Shown one piece after another: positions 1 to 8,770 of a DNA stretch of 51,011 bases. A model generated the notes under the pieces. That model ran no database searches. It had not been told where the DNA came from and saw only the letters and a list, made by a program, of their open reading frames with translations. The DNA is from an uncultured Bacilli bacterium. GTDB lineage: Bacteria > Bacillota_I > Bacilli_A > RF39 > UBA660. A program made the position numbers and the translations under genes. The stretch covers positions 1 to 51,011 of the forward strand of contig CAOLUI010000005.1 of the NCBI GenBank assembly GCA_948479395.1, written 5' to 3'. Positions within the stretch are counted from its first letter, which is position 1. Every line of letters begins with the position of its first letter.

Positions 1-1
1 A

Positions 2-940
2 TGGGGACTAGTAAATATAAATCCTAATGGAGCCAAGAAGATAAAATGTAATATAGATTTTAAAATGACAACGTTAGTAGAATACTTAACTAATTTAGAA
101 TCTAATGAACTAGTAGAAGATGATTTTGGCAATTTAAGATATATAGGAGCAAATCCTAACAATTATGTTAAATTCAATGATGAGTTATGGCGGATAATCG
201 GAGTAATGAAAGATATAGAAAATCCAGATGGAACAAAGGAAGACAAAGTCAAATTAATAAGAAGTGAAAGTATTGGAAGTTATGCCTGGGATAATAAGGC
301 AAGTGGAATAGGATCATCAACAAGTCAATACGGAAGTAATGATTGGAGTGATAGTGCATTACAAAAAGTATTAAATGAAGGAGCATACTATAATAGAACA
401 AGCGGTGATTGTCCGTATGGAAAAAATGGAGCAACAGCTAAATGTAATTTTAGTAGCACAGGATTAACTGAAGAATCTAAGAATATGATAAGTGAGGTAG
501 TATGGAATTTAGGTTCTGTTCCAAATGGAAAAACATTTAAAGAGTTTTATGAGTTAGAAAGAGGAAGTACAGTAGGAAGTGGAAGACCAACTTCATGGAC
601 AGGAAAAGTCGGATTAATGTATCCGTCAGATTATGGATATGCGACAAGTGGCGGGTCTACAACAGATAGAGATACATGTTTAAATAGGAATTCATATAAA
701 TGGTCTGAAGTAAGTGACTGCCAAACAAATGCTTGGTTATATAATGGTATAAATGATCAATGGACATTAACACCACTTTCTTCTAGTACTGACATTGCCT
801 TTGTTGTAATAAGAGGAGATATGAATCATTTCTATTTGACTAGTAAAGATATGGTGCGTCCTTCGATATATCTAAAACCTAGTATAGGAGTAGAGAGCGG
901 AGGAGCAGGCACAAGTACTTCACCATTTGTTTTGAAATAA
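2..940 (+). CDS. Surface-protein paralogue, 5' end missing (anchored, DUF6273-like C-terminus)
   Basis: The frame is open from base 2 and reads WGLVNINPNGAKKIKCNIDF before the first ATG (base 65). This matches WGLVNINSNNSKKIKCNIDF in the gene at 5788-6871, so the gene starts upstream of the window and 65 is not its start. The C-terminal part has a WRIIGV block near the start, Cys pairs, a WTLTPLSS stretch and an RPSIYLKP...FVLK ending, the pattern of large paralogous extracellular families in gut Bacillota (DUF6273-like, from memory). Function unknown; probably cell-surface exposed. It differs strongly from its paralogue in the C-terminal half, so the family looks like a shared N-terminal module joined to variable ends. 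Confidence 0.6.
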   Translation, partial: WGLVNINPNGAKKIKCNIDFKMTTLVEYLTNLESNELVEDDFGNLRYIGANPNNYVKFNDELWRIIGVMKDIENPDGTKEDKVKLIRSESIGSYAWDNKASGIGSSTSQYGSNDWSDSALQKVLNEGAYYNRTSGDCPYGKNGATAKCNFSSTGLTEESKNMISEVVWNLGSVPNGKTFKEFYELERGSTVGSGRPTSWTGKVGLMYPSDYGYATSGGSTTDRDTCLNRNSYKWSEVSDCQTNAWLYNGINDQWTLTPLSSSTDIAFVVIRGDMNHFYLTSKDMVRPSIYLKPSIGVESGGAGTSTSPFVLK

Positions 941-946
941 GTATTT

Positions 947-980
947 AATGCTAATTAATATTAAAATAATTAGCATTTTT
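947..980 (+). terminator. Rho-independent terminator after the first surface gene
   Basis: AATGCTAATTA (947-957) pairs perfectly with TAATTAGCATT (967-977) and is followed by a short T run. It separates the surface gene from the restriction-modification operon. Confidence 0.75.
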
Positions 981-1048
981 AATTGTTTATAATTAGTTTT
1001 TCCGCCATCAAGATTGTTTTCATGATAAAATTAATAAAGAGGTGGATT

Positions 1049-3058
1049 ATGAAAGGTAATTTTTATGACATTTTGCTAAATACTTTAAAACAAAATCCTA
1101 CATTTGTGTCTAGTAATGGAGTTTTACTTAAAAATAAAATAAAAGAATACGCTTTAAAAATGGATGAAGAACTAATAAATATATTATTTGAAAATGAAAT
1201 TATACGCGAAAAGTTTTTTCAAAAAATAGGTGATAACTATATTTTTGATAAAATAGAATTTAGCTGGATGATAAATAATAAAGAATTTCTGCCTAATAAT
1301 TATACAAAATATGGCAATAAAATACATTTAGCAACTAATGATGATGAGTATTTAATGTATAAAAATGATGTCGTTTTAACATTTCCTTATAAAGATTGTT
1401 TATTAGAATTTGATTCTACTGATGAAAATGAAAAAAGAGATGAAATATTTTATAATGAATCTCTTGCAAATGATCAAATAGATGTTTTATTAGATTCTAA
1501 GGTTTTTACCAATATCAATTATCATACTAAAGATGGACTAAAAAAATACAATAGATTTGATATTAATGATAATTTATTAATTAAAGGAAATAATTTATTA
1601 GTTTTAGCAAGTTTACTTCCAGTTTATGAAGGAAAAATTAAATGTATTTATTGTGATGTTTTATATAATACCAATAGTGATTACGTTCCTTATAATGATT
1701 CTTTTAAACATAGCAGTTGGTTAGTTATGATGAAAAATCGTCTAGAAATAGCGAAAAAGTTATTAAAACCAGATGGCTTAATATTTATAAGCATTGATGA
1801 TAATGAACAAGCTTATTTAAGTGTTTTGATGGATGAAGTATTCGGTCGTGAAAATTCTTTTGATAAGGTATCTATTCAAACATCAGCCTCTCAAGGGGGA
1901 TTTGGAGATGTTAATCCTGGATTAATATCCAATACAGAAAATTTACTAATTTATATTAAAGACAAGAATTATAAAAAAACTTGTTTTAATGAAGAAAATA
2001 TGTATGTTGGAAAAGAATATGATGAAAATTATAAATACATTATGACTGATTTAGAAAAGTTAGAATACACAAACATTACATATTTGGCATATGAAAAATT
2101 AGGAATAAAAAAGCCTTATAATAATAGTACATGGCGAAAGGTAAAAGAAAAATATGGTGATAATTATAAAGAAATTCTTTATCAAGAAAAAGCTTCAATT
2201 GCTCTTGATAATAAAGAGTTAGTATTTAGAACCTTTAATCCTAATAAGCCAGGAAATGAATTAAAAGTGGCATTAAAAGAATCGTTAAAAAAGAAAGATA
2301 AAATATATATTTATAAAGATTCTAAGGATAATGAAAGATATATCTTAAATGGAGAAGTTGTTTTATTTTATTCTAAAGTATTTAAAAATATCAATGGAGA
2401 ATATGTTCCTGCAAGACGTTTAACTACATTCTGGAGTGATATTGCTTGGGAAGGTATTGCTCGTGAGGGAAATGTTAAATTAAATAGAGGAAAAAAACCA
2501 GAAAAGTTAATAAAAAGAATTATTGAAATAGCAACGAATAAAAACGACATTGTTTTAGATGCCTATTTAGGAAGTGGAACGACTTGTGCAGTTGCCCATA
2601 AGTTAGGAAGAAGATATATTGGAATTGAACAATTAGAGAACCATTTTTCAAAAGCCCTTAATCGAATGGAAAGTGTTATAAATGGAGAGACAGGTGGTAT
2701 TTCATCAGAAATCAATTGGACTGGTGGAGGAGCTTTTTTAAGTATGGAAATGATGGTCAATAATCAAAAATATATTGATAAAATAACACATGAAAAATCC
2801 AAGAAAGATATAGTCAGGTTATTTAATGAAATAATTAAAAATGCTTATATAAATAACTTATTAAGTTTAGATAGTATTTTGGAAAGTGTTGAAGAATTTA
2901 AAAAATTAGGACTTAATGATCAAAAGAAATTTTTAATAAATATTTTAGATAAGAATATGCTTTATGTAAATTTTTCTGATATTGAAGATAATGATTACAA
3001 AGTAAGTTGCGAAGATAAAAAATTTAATTACTCATTTTATGGTGATAGTAATGAATAA
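1049..3058 (+). CDS. mod: Type III restriction-modification methyltransferase (Mod), altered catalytic motif
   Basis: Beta-class DNA adenine methyltransferase and recognition subunit of a type III system; it should methylate one strand and guide Res. An upstream GGTGG-containing site (1040-1045) supports ATG 1049 over longer upstream readings, giving 669 residues. The order is typical: GNNLLVLASLL, motif IV region, the conserved block WLVMMKNRLEIAKKLL, DDNEQAYL, a target-recognition region, then motif I as LDAYLGSGTT near residue 503-512. Motif IV, normally DPPY, reads DVLY at residues 203-206, so methylation may be lost. It overlaps res by 8 bp. No simple-sequence repeat for phase variation is visible in the gene. 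Confidence 0.9.
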   Translation: MKGNFYDILLNTLKQNPTFVSSNGVLLKNKIKEYALKMDEELINILFENEIIREKFFQKIGDNYIFDKIEFSWMINNKEFLPNNYTKYGNKIHLATNDDEYLMYKNDVVLTFPYKDCLLEFDSTDENEKRDEIFYNESLANDQIDVLLDSKVFTNINYHTKDGLKKYNRFDINDNLLIKGNNLLVLASLLPVYEGKIKCIYCDVLYNTNSDYVPYNDSFKHSSWLVMMKNRLEIAKKLLKPDGLIFISIDDNEQAYLSVLMDEVFGRENSFDKVSIQTSASQGGFGDVNPGLISNTENLLIYIKDKNYKKTCFNEENMYVGKEYDENYKYIMTDLEKLEYTNITYLAYEKLGIKKPYNNSTWRKVKEKYGDNYKEILYQEKASIALDNKELVFRTFNPNKPGNELKVALKESLKKKDKIYIYKDSKDNERYILNGEVVLFYSKVFKNINGEYVPARRLTTFWSDIAWEGIAREGNVKLNRGKKPEKLIKRIIEIATNKNDIVLDAYLGSGTTCAVAHKLGRRYIGIEQLENHFSKALNRMESVINGETGGISSEINWTGGGAFLSMEMMVNNQKYIDKITHEKSKKDIVRLFNEIIKNAYINNLLSLDSILESVEEFKKLGLNDQKKFLINILDKNMLYVNFSDIEDNDYKVSCEDKKFNYSFYGDSNE

Positions 3059-5651
3059 TTATTTATATGAAACGATAGAAACTCTAAAAAAATATGCCAA
3101 TATTAATATTGACCTACCTAATATAATAAATGATAATTTAAATCCAAAATTTGAATTAAGAAAGTATCAAATAGAAGCTTTTAAAAACTTTATATTTTAT
3201 TATACAAACGAAAATTTAAAAGTAATGCCTTTTCATCTTCTTTTTCATATGGCAACTGGAAGTGGAAAAACTTTGATGATGGCAGGTCTTATTTTATATT
3301 TATACCAACAAGGCTATCGAAATTTTCTTTTTTTTGTAAATTCTACAACTATTTTAGAGAAAACTAAAGATAATTTTTTAAATAATCAATCAGGCAAGTA
3401 TTTATTTAATAAAACAATAGAAATCGATTCTAAAAAAGTAAATATTAGGGAAGTTACTAATTTTCAAGGGGTAAATAAAGATGATATCAATATTTGTTTT
3501 ACTACTATCCAAGGCTTACATAATGATATTAATTTTGTTAAAGAAAATAGATTATCTCTTGATGATTTCAAATTACATAAAACTGTATTTATTTCAGATG
3601 AAGCGCATCACATAAATGCTTTAACAAATAATAAATTATCAAGCGAAGAAGAAGATTTAAAAAAGTCTTGGGAACATACTATTGACAATTTATTACTCCC
3701 AGCAAATAAAGAAAATATCTTATTAGAATTTACGGCTACTTGTGATTTAGATAATTCAAATATTAAAGAAAAGTATCAAAATAAAATTATCTATAATTAT
3801 CCTTTAAGTAGATTTCGAGAAGATGGTTTTTCAAAAGAAGTTGATACACTTCAAAGTAATGTTGATTTAAAAACAAAAATGATTCAAGCAATTCTCATTA
3901 GCCAATATCGTTTAAAATTATTTCAGTTAAATAAAATTGATATCAAACCTGTGGTTTTATTTAAATCAGATAATATTGAGAATTGTAGGAAGAATTATAA
4001 TGAGTTTGTTAAAATTATCAATAATTTAAAAAAAGAAGAAATTTTAAGTATTAAAGAAAATTCAACTAGTAAAATTTTAGTTGATATGTTTGCCTATTTT
4101 GAAAATTTTGATATAAGTATAGATAATCTAATAAAAGAGTTAAAAGATGATTTTTCTAAAGATAAATGTTTAGTAGTTAATAGTAAAGAAACTTTAGAAG
4201 ATATTCAATTAATAGTCAATTCTTTAGAAGATAAAAACAATTTATATCGAACAATTTTTGAAGTTAAAATGCTTGATGAAGGTTGGGATGTTTTAAATTT
4301 ATTTGATATTGTTAGACTTTATGAAACTCGCGATGGGAATAATGGTAAACCAGGAAAGAAAACTATTCAAGAAGCTCAATTAATAGGTAGAGGTGCAAGA
4401 TACTGTCCTTTTTCTCTTAATAATGGTGAAAAAAGATATATCAGAAAATATGATGATGATATAAAAAATCCATTACGAATTTGTGAAACACTACTATATC
4501 ATTGTCAGATGGAGTCACGATATATTTCAGAATTAAAAATTGCCTTAAAAGAAACAGGTATTATTCCTAAAGAAAGTATTTCGGTTCAATATACTTTAAA
4601 AGATAGTTTTAAAAATTCTGATTTTTATAAAAATGGTTGGATATTTAGTAATGAAAAAATATTAAAATCAAGAAAAGAAATTAAATCAATTCCCCAAAAT
4701 ATTAAAAATGAAATATTTGAATTTGTATATGATTTAGGAGAAACTAAACAAGAAAATCTTTTTGACGAAAAGTTAGATTATTTAAATTTAAATGAAAATA
4801 AATTCGAAAAATCTTATACAATTAATGAATTAGCAGATAATAACTATAACTTAGTTTTATGCGTTTTAAGAAAATTCAATATTTTTAAATTTTCTAATTT
4901 AAAAACTTATTTTCCTAATTTAACTTCAACGAAAGAATTTATTACTTCTAAAAATTATTTAGGTGATATAAAATTTATAATAAAATCTATTTATGAAGAA
5001 CCCAATAATTATTTAATAAATAAGGCTCTTTATAGTATTTTTTCTAAATTAAAAGACAACATTATTACTTTAGAAGAAGTTTATGAAGGAGTAAATAATT
5101 TTCAAGCTAAAAAATTTAATGAAATATTTATAGATAAAGTTATTAATATCAACAATCCATATGAAGATAGTGTAGGAATATCACAAAATATGGTTAATGA
5201 TGATTCTTATAGAATGGATTTAAGTAATGAAGATTGGTATGTTTATAATGATAATTATGGGACTACAGAAGAAAAAAAATTAGTTAAATATTTTAGTAAA
5301 TTTGTCAAAGAATTAAAAGAAAAATATACAGAAGTTTATTTGGTAAGAAATGAAAGAACTTTACCAATTTATTCTTTTTCTAATGGGGAAAGATTTGAAC
5401 CAGATTTTATTTTAGTTTTAATTGATAAAATAAATAAAAAACAATATCAAGTTTTTCTTGAAGCTAAAGGGACACAATTATTATTGCTTGATAAAGAGAA
5501 AGAAGAATTTTTAATAGAGTTAAATAGTAAGGCTATTCCTATAAAAAAATTTAAAGATGATTATGAATATTTTGTTTTAGGGTTTCCTTTCTTTAATCAA
5601 GATAACAAAATAACAGAATTTAATGAATATATGAAAAAGATTATTGATTAA
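3051..5651 (+). CDS. res: Type III restriction enzyme Res subunit (helicase-nuclease)
   Basis: ATP-dependent DNA translocase and endonuclease partner of Mod. Visible are Walker A ATGSGKT (about residues 68-74), Walker B DEAH (about 183), motif III EFTAT, motif VI QLIGRGARY (about 441), and a C-terminal PD-(D/E)xK nuclease, EPDF plus FLEAKG about 20 residues later. All look intact. ATG 3051 overlaps the mod stop (ATGAATAA), which implies translational coupling; an upstream ATG at 3039 in the same frame is also possible. Length (866 residues) is normal for Res. Confidence 0.93.
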   Translation: MNNYLYETIETLKKYANINIDLPNIINDNLNPKFELRKYQIEAFKNFIFYYTNENLKVMPFHLLFHMATGSGKTLMMAGLILYLYQQGYRNFLFFVNSTTILEKTKDNFLNNQSGKYLFNKTIEIDSKKVNIREVTNFQGVNKDDINICFTTIQGLHNDINFVKENRLSLDDFKLHKTVFISDEAHHINALTNNKLSSEEEDLKKSWEHTIDNLLLPANKENILLEFTATCDLDNSNIKEKYQNKIIYNYPLSRFREDGFSKEVDTLQSNVDLKTKMIQAILISQYRLKLFQLNKIDIKPVVLFKSDNIENCRKNYNEFVKIINNLKKEEILSIKENSTSKILVDMFAYFENFDISIDNLIKELKDDFSKDKCLVVNSKETLEDIQLIVNSLEDKNNLYRTIFEVKMLDEGWDVLNLFDIVRLYETRDGNNGKPGKKTIQEAQLIGRGARYCPFSLNNGEKRYIRKYDDDIKNPLRICETLLYHCQMESRYISELKIALKETGIIPKESISVQYTLKDSFKNSDFYKNGWIFSNEKILKSRKEIKSIPQNIKNEIFEFVYDLGETKQENLFDEKLDYLNLNENKFEKSYTINELADNNYNLVLCVLRKFNIFKFSNLKTYFPNLTSTKEFITSKNYLGDIKFIIKSIYEEPNNYLINKALYSIFSKLKDNIITLEEVYEGVNNFQAKKFNEIFIDKVININNPYEDSVGISQNMVNDDSYRMDLSNEDWYVYNDNYGTTEEKKLVKYFSKFVKELKEKYTEVYLVRNERTLPIYSFSNGERFEPDFILVLIDKINKKQYQVFLEAKGTQLLLLDKEKEEFLIELNSKAIPIKKFKDDYEYFVLGFPFFNQDNKITEFNEYMKKIID

Positions 5652-5685
5652 TTAAATTAAATGTAAATTTTATAAATTTGTTTGA

Positions 5686-5732
5686 GACATTATACCATTT
5701 ATTATTACATTTGGTATAGTGTCATTTTTTTT
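5686..5732 (+). terminator. Terminator of the mod-res operon
   Basis: GACATTATACCA (5686-5697) pairs with TGGTATAGTGTC (5712-5723) with one G-T pair; a run of eight T follows. Confidence 0.75.
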
Positions 5733-5787
5733 GTTGTCTGATTAAAAAAGTATGATATAATTTAGATAATAGAAAGAGGGATAAAAA

Positions 5788-6871
5788 ATGAAATTAAAAA
5801 GTTTCAAGAAAAACAAAAAACTAAAAAATACCCTCCTAGCCCTAGGCGCAATAGCACTATTGGGGGGTGGGTATAATAGTATATAGGAGTTATGCCCTAT
5901 ACCAACAAAATAAAAGTTATAATGTCTTGCGAGGAACAATACCAGACTTTAGTAGTGGAGATATAGAACTAACATTTACAATAGATGGCCAAGTAGTAGA
6001 TCAAGCATTTCCAAGTAAAAGCGATGGATATGGAGTAAACAATGTGACATGTGAAGATGGTGTAACAGCAGAGTGGAATATAGATAATTGGGGATTAGTA
6101 AATATAAATTCCAATAACAGTAAAAAGATAAAATGTAATATCGATTTTATAATTATCACTGATTTTGTTAAAAATTCTAAAATCGGAGATTATGTAAAAA
6201 TGGTACCTACAAGATCTTCTTACTCAATAGGCTATAGTAAAACTGGTTATAATAGCACCCAAATTATATATCCTTCACAATTAAAAATATGGCGAATAAT
6301 AAAGAAAAATGAGGATAATACTATTGAAATGATTTCTGATAATACTAGTAGTACAGCGATTCATTTTAAAGGTACTAAGGGGTTTCAATATTATATAGGT
6401 ACATTAAATGAAATAGCAAAAGCATATGAAAATAATAATACTATTGGGTCAAGATATTTTGGTTATAATGGACAAACAGAAGTAATTACAGATACATCTC
6501 AATTTAATTGTAAAAGTAATTGTAATATAACAGAATCTCAAGGAGGAGAAGATAATTTATATATGGGAGATGCTAATTTAGTAAAAAATGCCGTAGGAAC
6601 GTTAGAAGCTATACCAATAGACTCAGAATCAAAAGCGAGTTATTATGTTGCCACACGTCGTCTTACTTGGAGTAAGAATACTTATAACTATGGATATATA
6701 GGTACAGTTTATGGTGATGCTGTTAGTACATCGTCTCAATATATTTTTTCTTATCATATAGTAACTCAGGAATATGATTCATCTGCTCATCTGCGACCAA
6801 TAATAGTTTTGAAGCCAAATTTAAAAGCTACTGGTTTAGGGCAAAGTGATAATCCATGGGTATTAGAGTAA
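5788..6871 (+). CDS. Surface-protein paralogue, out of frame at a G6 run in its membrane anchor
   Basis: An RBS (GAGGG, 5776-5780) precedes ATG 5788. Translation gives a Lys-rich start and a hydrophobic stretch LLALGAIALLGGG, then hits TAG at 5884-5886. The long frame, open from GTG 5867 to 6871, continues the protein. With five instead of six G at 5862-5867 the frames join as ALLGVGIIVYRSYALYQQ, a credible signal anchor. The following module (CEDGVTAEW...WGLVNIN...KKIKCNIDF) is shared with the gene at the window start. The C-terminal part carries a WRIIKK block and ends RPIIVLKP...PWVLE. As sequenced the full-length protein is off. It is probably a phase-variable or slipped gene; a base-calling error in the G run is the alternative. 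Confidence 0.7.
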
Positions 6872-7269
6872 TTTTTATTATATTAAATTATTATAGTATA
6901 TCAATTTCCTTTTAATGGCGAAACTTAGTAAGTTTTATAAGTAAATAAAAGTTAAACAGGTATTATTATGTTAAAATTTTGGTTGATTGTCAATTGGTGT
7001 GTGTACACGAAAAAACGATAATTAATATTAAAGGTTAATACCGATTAGGTATTGACTTTTATAATAGAAGAAAATAAATTTTTATAAATCATAATACAAA
7101 CTATGAATCTATGAAAAGAACGAAAACTAAAGTAATTCTTCTAATAAAAATATTAGAAGAATTATTTTCAAAAACGTTATAGTTATCTTATCATTAATTT
7201 AAATTTAGAATTAAATTATTTTCCTAATATTCCTTATACATGGTATACTTATCTAAAGAGGTGAAACAA
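6872..7269. other. Intergenic region between surface gene and yqeG
   Basis: About 400 bp without a convincing gene. It holds two hairpins: an imperfect one at 7034-7060 (GTTAATACC / GGTATTGAC, then TTTT) and a perfect 14-bp one at 7133-7168. A TATACT box near 7245-7250 may serve yqeG, but no good -35 is seen. Confidence 0.5.
7133..7168 (+). terminator. Perfect 14-bp hairpin, terminator-like
   Basis: TAATTCTTCTAATA (7133-7146) and TATTAGAAGAATTA (7151-7164) are perfect complements around a 4-base loop and are followed by TTTT. The T tail is short. It may end transcription of the upstream region. Confidence 0.45.
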
Positions 7270-7791
7270 ATGGACAAATTTATTCCCGATATATACCAAA
7301 AAAGTATTTATGAAATAGATTACAAAGCATTAAAAAGTCGTGGAATAAAGTGTATTATTTTTGATTTAGACAATACTATTGCTCCCGTAAATATTCCAGT
7401 ACCTGATAAGGAAACTAAAGATTTATTTTCTGATTTAGAATATTTAGGTTTTAAACTTATTATTATGTCTAATTCGAATAAAACAAGAGTTGAGCCCTTT
7501 AAGGAAAAATTAAATGTCGATTCTTGTTGTCATAGTAATAAACCTCTTAAGAAAAAATATAAAAAAATAATGAATATTTATGGTTTTAAAGATAATGAAA
7601 TAGCTTGCATTGGAGATCAACTTCTTACAGATATATTAGGAGCTAACCGCATGGGTTTTTTAAGTATTTTAATAAATCCTATCAGTAAAATAGATTATTC
7701 TATTACCAAAATTAATCGCTATATTGAAAAAAAAATATTTCAAAATTTAACGAAAAAAAACTTATTTAAAGTAGGCAAATATTATGAATAA
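7270..7791 (+). CDS. yqeG: YqeG family HAD-IIIA phosphatase
   Basis: Small HAD-superfamily phosphatase, typically the first gene of the yqeG-yqeH cluster in Bacilli. The nucleophile motif DLDNT lies about residues 33-37 (IIFDLDNTIAP), then IMSNSN (motif II) and GDQLLTDILGANR (motif IV). RBS AGAGGTG stands just before ATG 7270, so a longer start at 7240 is unlikely. The gene overlaps yqeH by 8 bp. The substrate is not established for the family. Confidence 0.9.
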   Translation: MDKFIPDIYQKSIYEIDYKALKSRGIKCIIFDLDNTIAPVNIPVPDKETKDLFSDLEYLGFKLIIMSNSNKTRVEPFKEKLNVDSCCHSNKPLKKKYKKIMNIYGFKDNEIACIGDQLLTDILGANRMGFLSILINPISKIDYSITKINRYIEKKIFQNLTKKNLFKVGKYYE

Positions 7792-8764
7792 GTGTTTAGG
7801 TTGTGGAGTTTTTTTACAAACTAAAAATAAAAATGCTCTAGGCTTTATTCCAGAAGAAAAATATAATAAATCTTTATGCGAGAGATGCTTTCGAATTGTT
7901 CATTATAATGAATTTAAAATAGTAGAAGCACCTAAATCTCAAGAATTTTTGAATACTATTAATAAATCAGGCCAATATGCTTTTTTCTTGTGTGATTTAT
8001 TAAATATAAATAAAGAAGTTATAAATACGTATAAAAAAATAATAATTCCTAAATGTTTAATTATAAGTAAAATCGATTATATTCCCAAATATATAAATAA
8101 AGAAAAAATAAAAAATTGGTTAAAAAAAGAATATGATTTATTAGAAGATATTCATTTTATAAGTGTTAAAAAAAATTATAATATTCAAATTATTAATACA
8201 ATTTTAAGAGAAAAAAGTCTTAAAGAAGGATATTTGTTAGGATATACTAATGCTGGAAAAAGCTCTTTGATTAATAAGCTAAATAAAGATTCTCACATTA
8301 CAACCAGTTCTACTCCTAATACCACCCTTGATTTTATAAAAATAAAAATATCAGAAAGTTTATCTATAATTGATACTCCTGGATTTAATTATCAAAATAG
8401 TTTTTATGAGTTTAATAATCAAGCTTTAATTAAAAAATTCAGCCCTAAAAATGTTTTAAAACCTTTAACTTATCAATTAAAAAAAGGAACTAGTATTGTA
8501 ATTGAAGATAATTTTAGATTAGAAAATGTGAGTGATCAATGTAATATAACCCTTTATTTAAGTAATTTATTGAATTTAAAAAAAATATATGAAAAAAATA
8601 TTCAGCTTAAAAATTTAAAAGTAACCCAATTAAGAATTAAAAAAAATCAAGATCTGGTAATAAAAGGAGTTGGATTTATTAATTGTAAAAATGACGCAAT
8701 ATTAAATATTTATTTAAAGAACGAAAATATTTTAGAAGTTCGTAATTCTTTTTTTGAAAGGTAG
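7784..8764 (+). CDS. yqeH: Circularly permuted ribosome-biogenesis GTPase YqeH
   Basis: GTPase needed for 30S subunit maturation in Bacillus. An N-terminal zinc finger (C4, C7, C32, C35) comes first. The G motifs are then permuted: G4 ISKID and G5 SVKKN precede G1 GYTNAGKSS and G3 DTPGF. Length (326 residues) is slightly under the usual 360-370. It is translationally coupled to yqeG and only 6 bp from mutL. Confidence 0.92.
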   Translation: MNKCLGCGVFLQTKNKNALGFIPEEKYNKSLCERCFRIVHYNEFKIVEAPKSQEFLNTINKSGQYAFFLCDLLNINKEVINTYKKIIIPKCLIISKIDYIPKYINKEKIKNWLKKEYDLLEDIHFISVKKNYNIQIINTILREKSLKEGYLLGYTNAGKSSLINKLNKDSHITTSSTPNTTLDFIKIKISESLSIIDTPGFNYQNSFYEFNNQALIKKFSPKNVLKPLTYQLKKGTSIVIEDNFRLENVSDQCNITLYLSNLLNLKKIYEKNIQLKNLKVTQLRIKKNQDLVIKGVGFINCKNDAILNIYLKNENILEVRNSFFER

Positions 8765-8770
8765 TAAAAT

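Noticed and set aside
65..940. ATG 65 as the true start of the first gene
   Set aside because: The frame is open back to base 2 and encodes the module shared with the second paralogue, so the gene begins before the window.
5862..5885. GGGGGGTGGGTATAA at 5862 as another end of the G-run element
   Set aside because: It shares GGGTATAA with the element core but the distance from the G run and the flanks differ, and it codes for the conserved anchor; likely chance.
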